Assembly: GCF_021030645.1 (NCBI RefSeq)
Contig: NZ_JACGCJ010000020.1
Coordinates: forward strand, 1 to 54,580
Reading direction: 5' to 3'
Source of the DNA: Agrilactobacillus fermenti
GTDB lineage: Bacteria > Bacillota > Bacilli > Lactobacillales > Lactobacillaceae
Length of the DNA stretch: 54,580 bases
The position numbers and the translations under genes are program-made. The notes under the pieces were generated by a model, which did no database searches, was not told the origin of the DNA, and was given only the letters and a program-made list of their open reading frames with translations. Positions 9,595 through 17,102 of the stretch are shown here, piece after piece; position 1 is the first letter of the stretch; each line of letters begins with the position of its first letter.

Positions 9595-10257
9595 CTAAAC
9601 TTTTGTGTAATGTTCTGCTAGCTGATCGCCGACCCATTGAATGAGCTGCACAATAATCACCAAAATAATAATCACAAATATTAAGACACCGGTTTCGTAA
9701 CGATTATAGCCAAATTGAATGGCTAAATTCCCGATGCCGCCAGCACCAATCGTGCCAACCATTGCCGAATAGCCCAACAAACTGATCACAGTCAGAACGA
9801 TACCACGAATCAAGGCTGGCAGAGCTTCTGGAAAAAGAACTTGGCGGAAAATCAAACTGAATTTAGCGCCTGTTGCCGTTGCCGCTTCCACAACACCTGG
9901 ATCAACGTCCGCAAAGGCCCCTTCTGCTAAACGCGCATAAAATGGAATTGCTGCCACTGATAGCGAAACTGTACCTCCCATGGGTGTGTAGGGATCGCCG
10001 GCTAACAATTTTGCTAAGGGAATTAGCACGACCATTAAAATTAAAAACGGCAGTGAGCGAATCGCATTGATCACAAACCCCACGGTAGCATTTACTAAAG
10101 GATGTGGCGAGAATAAAGGATTCGCATAATAATATAGTAAAATGCCTAATAGTGTTCCAAAAATAACACCGATCACACCAGAAATTATGACCATTTCGGC
10201 TGTTTCCCATAAGGCTTGACCTAAGTTTTGTTGTAAAATTTGCAGCGTTTCACTCAT
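9595..10257 (-). CDS. metI: Methionine ABC transporter permease
   Basis: Inner-membrane permease of 220 residues with five or six hydrophobic helices. The conserved permease loop that contacts the ATPase reads EAATATGAKFSLIFRQVLFP near residue 120, and the family signature GYSAMVGTIGAGGIGNLAI follows. It overlaps metN by 4 nt (ATGA) and uses a GGAGG inside the end of metN, so translation is coupled. With MetN and MetQ it forms the methionine uptake system. Confidence 0.94.
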   Translation of the reverse strand: MSETLQILQQNLGQALWETAEMVIISGVIGVIFGTLLGILLYYYANPLFSPHPLVNATVGFVINAIRSLPFLILMVVLIPLAKLLAGDPYTPMGGTVSLSVAAIPFYARLAEGAFADVDPGVVEAATATGAKFSLIFRQVLFPEALPALIRGIVLTVISLLGYSAMVGTIGAGGIGNLAIQFGYNRYETGVLIFVIIILVIIVQLIQWVGDQLAEHYTKV

Positions 10258-11276
10258 AAGGGCACCACCTCCACCTGATCAACTTGCTGCTTAAACGCTT
10301 TTATTGCAGCTAATAATTGTGCCGCTTGTCCAGTTACAAAAACAGTCAACACCCCAATTGCTTTAGCTTGAACGTATTCGATTCGACCTTGAATGATGTT
10401 CACATTAACACCGATTTCTCCGGCAATTTTAGTAATAATTGGATCTAATGAATCTTCACCGCGATATCTTAACGCCAATAATTGCCCGGGTACACTAGCC
10501 AAACGCTGTCTAATTTCCGAAGGTAACGCTGTCGCTAAGAACCGCCCCACTAAGCGTCGCCCCATGGCAGATCGGGGATTCGCAAATAGATCATACGCTG
10601 TTGCCTGCTCCACAATATGACCATTTTCCATTACCGCGACTCGTTGAAATAAACTACGTGCAACTTCTAATTGATGAGTGATAAATACGATTGTGATATG
10701 CAGCCGTGTATTAATGTCTTTCAAAATCGCAACGATCTCTTCTGCTGTCTCTAAATCCAGCGCGCTAGTGGCTTCATCACACAAAAGAATATCAGGATCA
10801 TTAGCCAAAGCCCGAGCAATCCCTACACGCTGTTTTTGACCCCCAGAGAGTTGTCCTGGATAATTGTCTTTACGATCGGCCAGATCAACTAAATCTAACA
10901 ACTCAGTAATCTTTTTATTTTGTTGTCGCTTAGGATAGCCACCTGCATTTAGCGCAAAGGCGATATTTTCGCCCAGGGTTCGGTTCTGGACCAGATTGAA
11001 ATTTTGGAAAATAATACCGATTTTTTGACGGGCTCGAGTTAAAGTCGATTTATTGGCCCTAGTAATGTTGATACCATCTACGATTACCTCACCTGTAGTT
11101 GGACGCTGCAAGCCATTGATCGTGCGTACCAAAGTTGACTTCCCTGCACCTGTTAAACCAACGATACCAAATATCTCACCCTTTTGGATCGCGATGGAAA
11201 CTTGGGAAACAGCAGTAATGCGTTGTTTTTTATTTTGAAAAGTTACTGAGACATTTTTGATTTCGATTTGGCTCAT
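10254..11276 (-). CDS. metN: Methionine ABC transporter ATP-binding protein
   Basis: ATPase of 340 residues that powers methionine import. Walker A is GLTGAGKST near residue 38, the signature is LSGGQKQR and Walker B is ILLCDEATSALD. After residue 250 comes a C-terminal NIL (ACT-like) domain, which in this family binds methionine and inhibits transport when the cell is replete. The ATG at 11276 is preferred over an in-frame TTG six codons upstream because an AGGG element lies just before the ATG and the TTG would overlap the metQ stop. Confidence 0.95.
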   Translation of the reverse strand: MSQIEIKNVSVTFQNKKQRITAVSQVSIAIQKGEIFGIVGLTGAGKSTLVRTINGLQRPTTGEVIVDGINITRANKSTLTRARQKIGIIFQNFNLVQNRTLGENIAFALNAGGYPKRQQNKKITELLDLVDLADRKDNYPGQLSGGQKQRVGIARALANDPDILLCDEATSALDLETAEEIVAILKDINTRLHITIVFITHQLEVARSLFQRVAVMENGHIVEQATAYDLFANPRSAMGRRLVGRFLATALPSEIRQRLASVPGQLLALRYRGEDSLDPIITKIAGEIGVNVNIIQGRIEYVQAKAIGVLTVFVTGQAAQLLAAIKAFKQQVDQVEVVPL

Positions 11277-11284
11277 TTTGATCC

Positions 11285-12115
11285 CTACTTCCAATTATTT
11301 GGCTTTTCAAAATCTTTAAAATCTGATTTCTGAATAGCTTTCTTGAAGGCTTGACTATTCAGGACACTTTGAACAGCCTTGGCAAATTTACTATTTTTAT
11401 CTTTTGTGCGTACAACGAAAACTTCTTTATAATCTTCAGATAGTTTCTCTAAAGCTAAAGCACTGCTTGGCTTGATCTTGGCATTCCAAGAATAGTTCCC
11501 CGGAATCAGCGAAATTGTGACTGTATTTCTAGCCGTTGGTAACTGTGCGGCATCTAATGTTTTAAACTTCAAGTTTTTTGGATTTTTTGCCACATCACTA
11601 ATGCTAGCCTTAGCCACATCAATATTTGCTTTCAACGTGATCAAATGATTAGCCTGCAGTAATTGTAATGAACGTGCTAAATTGGAAGGATCATTTGCTA
11701 GAGCTACCGTATCGCCACTTTTAAGTGATTTTAAAGACTTGATTTTACTAGAATAAATGCCCATCCCTAACGTTGGGGTTTTACCAATGGCTGTTAAATG
11801 AAGATGGTTTGCTTTAGAAAAAGTCTTTAAATAGGCTGTATGTTGAAATAAATTGGCATCAATATTACCCGAGTTCAAAGCTTTATTGGGTTGGACATAG
11901 TCATTAAATTCTTTAGTCTTTACAATGTAGCCTTTCTTTTTCAACAACGGCCCGATCACATCTTGAGCCATTTCACCATAAGGCCCTGGGGCGACCCCAA
12001 TTGTTTTGGTCGCGGCTGCTCGAGCCAATGGAACTTGATTGTTTTGCCAAACAGCAAAACTACTAATACCAGTTATAATAGCTAAAATACCAATGATTAT
12101 TTTGTTGGTTTTCAT
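11285..12115 (-). CDS. metQ: Methionine-binding protein of the NLPA/MetQ family, lacking a lipobox
   Basis: Extracellular substrate-binding protein of 276 residues. The NLPA family is recognised from KTIGVAPGPYGEMAQDV, NLFQHTAYLKTF and TVALANDPSNLARSLQLL. The N-terminus is a hydrophobic signal (IIIGILAIITGISSFAV), but it has no cysteine and so no lipoprotein attachment site. An ARAAAT stretch offers a type I signal-peptidase site instead. Canonical MetQ proteins are lipid-anchored, so this one may be released or held by its uncleaved helix. The ATG at 12115 has GGAG 8 nt upstream; a GTG three codons earlier is less likely. It is the first gene of the operon behind the Met T-box. Confidence 0.9.
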   Translation of the reverse strand: MKTNKIIIGILAIITGISSFAVWQNNQVPLARAAATKTIGVAPGPYGEMAQDVIGPLLKKKGYIVKTKEFNDYVQPNKALNSGNIDANLFQHTAYLKTFSKANHLHLTAIGKTPTLGMGIYSSKIKSLKSLKSGDTVALANDPSNLARSLQLLQANHLITLKANIDVAKASISDVAKNPKNLKFKTLDAAQLPTARNTVTISLIPGNYSWNAKIKPSSALALEKLSEDYKEVFVVRTKDKNSKFAKAVQSVLNSQAFKKAIQKSDFKDFEKPNNWK

Positions 12116-12144
12116 TTGTTTCACTCCTTATTTTCTAAAACTTC

Positions 12145-12430
12145 AAAAAAAGTCCCTTACATTTTCATGAGAAAACGTAAGGGACGAAATTTACACCGTG
12201 GTACCACCCAAATTCGTGTCTAAAAGACACCTCAAAGCACAATCATATGCTCGGACATATAACGCTGTCAAACGTGGTTTCAGCTTGCACTGAAATCCTG
12301 TAATTTGAAGCTCATTTTCAACCAATTCTAATTAGGCCTTCACAGCAAAACAGCCCTCTCTGAGCAATCAAAACTTGGTTTACTCTACTCCGCAATACAT
12401 AAATTATTTGAAGTTTTATAATTTTTACTA
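12145..12430 (-). promoter_or_regulatory. T-box leader, methionine-specific, controlling metQNI
   Basis: Read on the minus strand, the conserved T-box GGGTGGTACCACGG lies at 12196-12209. It is followed at 12152-12185 by a terminator with stem GTCCCTTAC/GTAAGGGAC and a T run. Upstream are a stem I with the AGTAGAGTA specifier-loop strand, the AGAGAGG element, and a specifier loop GAAAATGAG whose triplet at 12315-12313 is ATG (Met). Uncharged tRNA-Met should stabilise the antiterminator and switch on methionine import. Confidence 0.93.
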
Positions 12431-12459
12431 ATCATAATTTAATCGCATTAAGCTGTCAA
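12431..12459 (-). promoter_or_regulatory. Promoter of the Met T-box operon
   Basis: TTGACA (12459-12454) and TATGAT (12436-12431) are separated by exactly 17 bp. This is a near-consensus vegetative promoter that starts transcription at the T-box leader. Confidence 0.85.
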
Positions 12460-12464
12460 GTTTT

Positions 12465-12507
12465 TTGATGGAAAAGTTGCGTTTATATACTATGTGTTAT
12501 ATAGTAT
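12465..12507 (+). promoter_or_regulatory. padR promoter with overlapping PadR operator
   Basis: A -35 TTGATG at 12465 and a -10 TACTAT at 12488 are 17 bp apart. The perfect inverted repeat ATACTAT-N7-ATAGTAT at 12487-12507 covers the -10. This fits the autoregulatory operators of PadR-like repressors, which use ATAC/GTAT-type palindromes. Confidence 0.7.
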
Positions 12508-12526
12508 TATGCGTAAGGAGGCTTAT

Positions 12527-12853
12527 ATGAACCCACAATTAAAAAAAGGTCTGCTGGAATATAGCATTCTAGCAGCGCTTAAAACGGGTGATTCGTATGG
12601 TTATGAAATCATCAAAAACTTAGACACCATTATTGATATTTCTGAATCAACCCTTTATCCAATTTTAAAACGCTTGGAACGTCAAGAAAAAATCACCAGT
12701 TACAGTGAGATCTATAATAACCGTTTACGGAAGTATTACCACATTACGGCAATTGGTGAAACTGATTTGACAGACTTTCTCAAGCAATGGCAAGCAGTCG
12801 AACATGTTTATAATTTTATCAAGGAAGTGACAACGAACCATGAATCAGACTGA
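12527..12853 (+). CDS. PadR-family transcriptional regulator
   Basis: Small winged-helix regulator (108 residues). The family is shown by LEYSILAALKTGDSYGYEI, DISESTLYPILKRLERQ (recognition helix) and the wing NNRLRKYYHITAIGE, followed by a short dimerisation helix; this is the short PadR_2-like form. An upstream in-frame ATG lies inside the operator and has no ribosome site, so the ATG after AAGGAGG is chosen. It overlaps the next gene by 14 nt, the usual layout for PadR genes that control a membrane-protein partner. Autoregulation through the operator just upstream is inferred. Confidence 0.92.
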   Translation: MNPQLKKGLLEYSILAALKTGDSYGYEIIKNLDTIIDISESTLYPILKRLERQEKITSYSEIYNNRLRKYYHITAIGETDLTDFLKQWQAVEHVYNFIKEVTTNHESD

Positions 12854-13415
12854 TTTTCTTCGAGCACTCAAAAAACAAAACGTCATTAATTATACTGATT
12901 ATGTCAGTGACTATGCTGAATTGATCAGTGATGAGGCGGATGATAAGGCTATTAGTCCTGAACAAGTCATTGCCCACTTAGATGATCCTAAAATCATTGC
13001 CGCTAAAATCGTTGCTGAAGACCACCCAGCAATGCGGCCTAAGTTATCTAAGCCCATGTTTATTTTACTGTTAACTATCATTATATTAGGTGCCCCATTA
13101 TGGGCAGCCATTTTAGCAACGCTCTTGATTTTATTATTAGTGGCTTACATCTTGATCTGGTTGCTGCCTTTCATTGCTGGCGTTATTGGCGTTAGTTTTA
13201 CCCTAGTCGGCAGCCTGGCCACACTTGTTTCCATTGTTGCTATCTTCAAAGCCAGTCTTGCTTTTGGTATGACGCAAAGTGGCTTTAGTCTAATTATTAC
13301 AGGTATTGGCATTCTACTATTAGCATTGACGTGGCACACGGCTAAACGATTTAGCTTAACTTCTGTCGTCTTCACAAAGTGGCTTTATCGCAAATTTAAA
13401 GGAGGTACAGCATGA
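12840..13415 (+). CDS. DUF1700/HAAS-type membrane protein, PadR partner
   Basis: 191-residue protein with a soluble N-terminal helical region (residues 1-70: LRALKKQNVINYTDYVSDYA, then HLDDPKIIAAKI). This is the HAAS/DUF1700 pattern commonly encoded next to PadR regulators. About four to five hydrophobic helices follow (residues 75-175) and a basic C-terminus. The exact role is unknown; such proteins are linked to cell-envelope stress responses. It overlaps padR by 14 nt and the next small gene by 4 nt (ATGA), so all are translated from one message. Confidence 0.8.
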   Translation: MNQTDFLRALKKQNVINYTDYVSDYAELISDEADDKAISPEQVIAHLDDPKIIAAKIVAEDHPAMRPKLSKPMFILLLTIIILGAPLWAAILATLLILLLVAYILIWLLPFIAGVIGVSFTLVGSLATLVSIVAIFKASLAFGMTQSGFSLIITGIGILLLALTWHTAKRFSLTSVVFTKWLYRKFKGGTA

Positions 13416-13582
13416 CAAATTGGCTCATTTGGATCAAGCATTACTATTGGCGGATCGCCTTAATTTTAATTATTGCTGGGCTTATTATTGGCTTGATTGG
13501 TTTTGCTTTGGGTGACTTTTCACCGAAACTCTTTGAGCATTCTGGCAGCCAGCAGCCTTGGTATTGGTTGATCAATGGCTAA
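13412..13582 (+). CDS. Small membrane protein (56 residues) in the PadR operon
   Basis: A short gene with a very strong ribosome site (AAAGGAGGT) whose ATG overlaps the preceding stop (ATGA). The product begins MTNWLIWIKHYYWR, has one hydrophobic helix (ALILIIAGLIIGLIGFAL) and ends in a short polar tail rich in Ser, Gln and Trp. Its stop overlaps the start of the next gene by 8 nt. The double overlap and strong ribosome site argue that it is real. No family was recognised; a small accessory subunit of the neighbouring membrane protein is possible. Confidence 0.75.
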   Translation: MTNWLIWIKHYYWRIALILIIAGLIIGLIGFALGDFSPKLFEHSGSQQPWYWLING

Positions 13583-14222
13583 CGCAACCCGATTGATGCA
13601 AATCCAACAGTATACCCAACAACAATTACAGCAAGCAACCCCTGACCACGACTTTGCCCATGCCCAACGTGTTGCCAAAATGGCAGTACAAATTCAGCAG
13701 CATGATTTCGTGCAATTAGACCCAGAACTTTTACAAACAACCGCCTATGTCCATGATTTGATTGATGATAAAGTCGTAACTGACCCATTGAAAGCACAAC
13801 AAAAACTACAGCAGCAGTTACAAAAATTACATTTCAGTCCGCCTCAGATCAATGAAATTTTTGATATTATCACGCACCTCTCCTTCTCTAAAAATCTGCA
13901 ACAGCATTATCACTTGAGTCCAATCGGTAAAGTCGTACAAGATGCCGATCGGTTAGATGCATTAGGCGCTATTGGCATTGCTCGCGCATTTTATTATGGC
14001 GGCAAGCGTAATGAACCGCTTTATAACCCAGACATCAAACCCCGTCAACTCAAAAATAAAGCTGAATATCGGCAAACTGGGACTGTAATCAATCACTTTT
14101 ATGAAAAGTTATTTCAATTACCTGAACAAATGAACACTGTTTATGCGCAAAAATTAGCGCAAGAACGCGTTAATTTAATGCATCAATTTGTCGATCAATT
14201 CAAGGCTGACTGGTCACTGTAA
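13575..14222 (+). CDS. HD-domain phosphohydrolase
   Basis: 215-residue cytoplasmic hydrolase of the YedJ/YpgQ type. Metal-binding residues are seen in DHDFAHAQRV (His), TAYVHDLIDD (the His-Asp doublet near residue 57) and DADRLDALGAIG (Asp). Members hydrolyse phosphorylated nucleotides or small phosphoesters; the substrate here is unknown. The start overlaps the 56-residue gene by 8 nt, so it is the last gene of the PadR-led operon, although its function may be unrelated. The sequence is rich in glutamine at the N-terminus. Confidence 0.88.
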   Translation: MANATRLMQIQQYTQQQLQQATPDHDFAHAQRVAKMAVQIQQHDFVQLDPELLQTTAYVHDLIDDKVVTDPLKAQQKLQQQLQKLHFSPPQINEIFDIITHLSFSKNLQQHYHLSPIGKVVQDADRLDALGAIGIARAFYYGGKRNEPLYNPDIKPRQLKNKAEYRQTGTVINHFYEKLFQLPEQMNTVYAQKLAQERVNLMHQFVDQFKADWSL

Positions 14223-14242
14223 TTAATATATTATTTATGTTC

Positions 14243-14327
14243 AAGTGGCTGGCAATTATTTCACGAACGATTGTATCTTAAACGTGTTCCAAAAGGCAGC
14301 GCCTGAGCACCTTTTGTCTCACTCTCT
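14243..14327. repeat. Shortened copy of the interspersed repeat family
   Basis: This matches both ends of the repeats at 31541-31719 and 36306-36485: TTAAACGTGTTCCAAAAGG and CACCTTTTGTCTCACTCTC are shared. The central part of about 90 bp is missing. It occupies most of the gap before the efflux gene. Confidence 0.75.
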
Positions 14328-14337
14328 TAGACGTCCG

Positions 14338-14365
14338 TTGTCTAAAATGTAATTCGTGCTATCAT
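14338..14365 (+). promoter_or_regulatory. Promoter candidate for MFS efflux gene
   Basis: TTGTCT at 14338 and TATCAT at 14360 are separated by 16 bp and lie about 40 bp upstream of the TTG start. Both boxes deviate from consensus. Confidence 0.45.
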
Positions 14366-14406
14366 AGTTGGTTATGAATTCTTTTTAGAAATGAGGCGTC
14401 TTTGTT

Positions 14407-15642
14407 TTGGATAATGAAGCAAGAAAACAGGGTCCTTGGCATCGTAATTTAATGGTGCTTTGGTTCTGTACTTTTGTGGCCGGCGTCGCTTTTAGTGAAA
14501 TCATGCCGTTTCTTTCACTTTATGTTAGTTCGATGGGCGACTTTAGCAAAGCTCAGGTAACCATTTATAGTGGCTTGGTCTACGGTGCGGATTTCCTAGT
14601 TGTTGCGATTGTTTCGCCACTATGGGGTAAGCTTGCCGATCGCAAGGGCCGCAAAATCATGTTGCTGCGAGCCTCTTTGGGGATGGCAATCACCCTAAGT
14701 TTGATGGGACTCGTCAATAATGTTTGGCTTTTGGTCCTAATGCGTGGTATTCAAGGAATCTTTGCCGGCTATATTCCTAATGCCCAGGCACTGATTGCTT
14801 CGCAGACACCCTTAGAAAAAAGCGGCTCTGCTTTAAGCACACTGACTACAGGTTCAACCTCGGGTATGTTATTGGGCCCAGTGATTGGTGGCGCACTAGC
14901 TCAAGTTTTTTCTATTCGCGTGACCTTTTTCATCACAGGTGGTTTATTATTTGTGACTTTTTTAATGAGTTTATTTTTAGTCAAAGAAAATTTTCAGCCC
15001 ATCACTGCTGGTACCAATGGTCAAGCCCCAAAGTACTCGCTGCGTGCCCTGCCAAATTCCCGTCTGATCATCCTTTTATTGATTTCAACTTTGATCGTAC
15101 AATTGGGCAATATCTCGATCGCACCAATCATTAGTCTTTATGTTAAAGAATTGATGCACCATACTGGACCGATTACGATCGTTGCCGGCATTATTGCCGC
15201 ATTGCCAGGTATTTCCAATATTATTGCCGCCCCGCGTTTAGGCCGCTACGGTGACAAACACGGGTCAGGTAAAGTGCTTTTATTTGGTTATATCTTCGCC
15301 ACTTTAATGTATTTCCCTCAAGGTTTGATTCTCAACATCTTTGCTTTAGGCTTCTTTCGCCTAATGATCGGCGTCTCAGATGGGGCACTCTTCCCTGAGA
15401 TTCAAACATTGATCACCAAAAACAGTCCGGTCAATATGACCTCTTATCTATTTAGTTGGAATCAGTCTTTTCAGGCACTGGGGAGCATGTTTGGTTCTTT
15501 ATTAGGCGGCTTTATCGCTGGTGCCTTCGACTATAATACAGTCTTTATTTCCACGGCTTGTTTGCTGTTCATTAATCTATTGATTCTTTGGTTTGGTGCA
15601 CCTGAAATTCGGCACAGTCGGCATGATACTCAAATGTCATAA
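14407..15642 (+). CDS. MFS drug-efflux transporter (PmrA-like)
   Basis: 411-residue integral membrane protein with 12 helices. The MFS loop motif is seen as GKLADRKGRKIM after helix 2, and the antiporter motif C region as TSGMLLGPVIGGALAQ in helix 5; the latter marks drug/proton antiporters. It resembles the PmrA/NorA-like DHA1 group of Gram-positive bacteria. The start is TTG with a GAGG element about 10 nt upstream. It is a single gene read toward the LytTR/DUF3021 pair, ending base-to-base with it. Actual substrates cannot be read from the sequence. Confidence 0.88.
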   Translation: MDNEARKQGPWHRNLMVLWFCTFVAGVAFSEIMPFLSLYVSSMGDFSKAQVTIYSGLVYGADFLVVAIVSPLWGKLADRKGRKIMLLRASLGMAITLSLMGLVNNVWLLVLMRGIQGIFAGYIPNAQALIASQTPLEKSGSALSTLTTGSTSGMLLGPVIGGALAQVFSIRVTFFITGGLLFVTFLMSLFLVKENFQPITAGTNGQAPKYSLRALPNSRLIILLLISTLIVQLGNISIAPIISLYVKELMHHTGPITIVAGIIAALPGISNIIAAPRLGRYGDKHGSGKVLLFGYIFATLMYFPQGLILNIFALGFFRLMIGVSDGALFPEIQTLITKNSPVNMTSYLFSWNQSFQALGSMFGSLLGGFIAGAFDYNTVFISTACLLFINLLILWFGAPEIRHSRHDTQMS

Positions 15643-16059
15643 TCAATTATTATTAGATTTATGTTGATGGTTTTCTATCAATTTCTCGTTAATTTGGTGG
15701 ATATCTATCCTCAACTGTAAATAGACACCCCCCCATACTAGTAGATAGACTAAAACAAATAATCCCAAAAATCGCTTGAGCGCGATAATGCTAAGCCAGT
15801 GATTGAGGCCCATCATACCCAACACAATTAGCAGTGTCCCAATAAAATGGCTGACTAATTGCAAGCCAACTGACCATTCACTTATAAATACTTGACTAAT
15901 CAAGCCAATCAAGCCACTTAAAAGCAATACACTCAAGCCATTTCTAATACTCGGGTGGTTCGGCTGTACATTAAAAATCAACATCAATAAATAAACCGTT
16001 GCACCAAAACCAATGCCAGTCATAAAATAGCTTAAATTTCTACGTATTATTAAATTCAT
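15643..16059 (-). CDS. DUF3021 membrane protein, partner of LytTR regulator
   Basis: 138-residue protein with four hydrophobic helices and a charged C-terminal tail (QINEKLIENHQHK). The length and layout (RRNLSYFMTGIGFG, SVLLLSGLIGLISQ, FIGTLLIVLGMM) fit the DUF3021 family. These proteins are typically encoded with a stand-alone LytTR regulator and are thought to hold it inactive at the membrane, as in the LytTR regulatory systems of streptococci. It follows the regulator gene by 10 bp in one operon. Confidence 0.85.
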   Translation of the reverse strand: MNLIIRRNLSYFMTGIGFGATVYLLMLIFNVQPNHPSIRNGLSVLLLSGLIGLISQVFISEWSVGLQLVSHFIGTLLIVLGMMGLNHWLSIIALKRFLGLFVLVYLLVWGGVYLQLRIDIHQINEKLIENHQHKSNNN

Positions 16060-16069
16060 TTTTATTCAC

Positions 16070-16522
16070 CTACACACCTAATTTTTGTTTCAAATCGTGC
16101 AAATATTTTCGACTCACATTTTGTCGATATTCTTGATCTAAAATTGCGGTCATGTTACCGGAAAAACCTGCTTCCAGCCGAATCAGATGCGTTACATTGA
16201 TAGCTGAACTCTTAGATATCTGCACAAAATTTTGTTGCGGCAACTTTGCTAAAAACCGATATAATCGCTCTTGCGTCTTAAGCGTCCCGTTAACCGTATG
16301 AATGTCTAATTCATTTTTAAATATCTCAATAGCAATGACATTTTTGACTTTGATCATACTGATCTGGTCGTCTCCAGGTACAGCAATCACTTCTGCTGGC
16401 CTCTGAAATGCCGTGAGATACTGAATCAATTCATCAATTGTCTTCGAATATATTTTTGCTTTAATGATAATCTGTATTTCTGTATCATTTAAGTCAGGAT
16501 CTAATTCAAGTTGGATTTGCAC
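16070..16522 (-). CDS. LytTR DNA-binding regulator without receiver domain
   Basis: 150-residue regulator. The N-terminal 45 residues are a short domain unlike a phospho-receiver. The C-terminal 100 residues form a LytTR domain: ISMIKVKNVIAIEIFKNEL, TQERLYRFLAKL, FVQISKSSAINVTHLIRLEA and NVSRKYLHDLKQKLGV. LytTR proteins bind paired direct repeats in promoters, and such a pair lies upstream at 16829-16861. The start is GTG with a GGTG element a few bases upstream; this start is less certain than others. It is co-transcribed with the DUF3021 gene. Confidence 0.85.
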   Translation of the reverse strand: MQIQLELDPDLNDTEIQIIIKAKIYSKTIDELIQYLTAFQRPAEVIAVPGDDQISMIKVKNVIAIEIFKNELDIHTVNGTLKTQERLYRFLAKLPQQNFVQISKSSAINVTHLIRLEAGFSGNMTAILDQEYRQNVSRKYLHDLKQKLGV

Positions 16523-16611
16523 CTAATCACCCACATCATATTCAAATTTTTTGGCTAGCTTCGATAAAGTTATCATTAATATACCAATAAGTAGAATGTC
16601 GCTATTTCATC

Positions 16612-16764
16612 TCAAAGCAACATTCGAATGATTTCTGGTTTACCAGTACCATTGGGGCCTAACAAAATGGCTAAGGGCCGAGGCTTAAATTGTAAGCAAA
16701 CTTGATGTGTGACTTTTTGATCATAATACTTACCCTTTAAATGATGCATGGCTAATGTTTTCAA
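16612..16764 (-). pseudogene. Truncated ABC-transporter ATPase remnant
   Basis: A 50-residue reading frame with a good ribosome site (AAGGAG, 10 nt before a TTG) begins KTLAMHHLKGKYYDQKVTH and reaches a Walker A-like LLGPNGTGKPEIIRML before a stop. The normal GKST is GKPE, and everything after the P-loop is missing, including the signature and Walker B. It is the N-terminus of an ATPase whose remainder has been deleted. It lies about 90 bp upstream of the LytTR gene and downstream of the LytTR-type direct repeats, so the lost transporter was probably under that regulator. Confidence 0.75.
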
Positions 16765-16828
16765 TATTTACCAACTCCTTGACTCTTAGAATAGCTTATT
16801 TTTTATCGGAATGAATCGTTTTTCAAAC

Positions 16829-16861
16829 AAGTGGTCAAAACTAAATTATAAGTGGTCAAAA
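16829..16861 (-). promoter_or_regulatory. Direct-repeat operator, probable LytTR binding site
   Basis: AAGTGGTCAAAA occurs twice without mismatch, at 16829-16840 and 16850-16861, a 21-bp period that places both on the same face of the helix. LytTR regulators bind tandem repeats with this spacing. It lies upstream of the ATPase remnant and the LytTR/DUF3021 operon. The rest of 16865-17102 holds only a weak hairpin (TTACACT/AGTGTAA at 17003-17036). Confidence 0.65.
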
Positions 16862-17102
16862 ACTTGCCTTGAAATCCGTACAGTTAAAGCAGTGAGTTAT
16901 ATTTTGAAAAATAAGTAGGCACTAAGCTGAGGCACTATTGTTTGTATTCTGAGCTGAGTATCCAGTACTAGCTGACGACTAAAGTCTAATTACTTTGATT
17001 ACTTACACTGAAAACTTCAGCTGGAAATGAGTGTAAAAATCGCTTTTTTCAGAGTAAAAACTTCTTTCTAACTAAATTTTTTATTCAAAGGGGTAATAAA
17101 GT

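Noticed and set aside
12145-12430. tRNA-like folded region
   Set aside because: The structure is explained by the T-box leader; no cloverleaf with a CCA-type acceptor is present.
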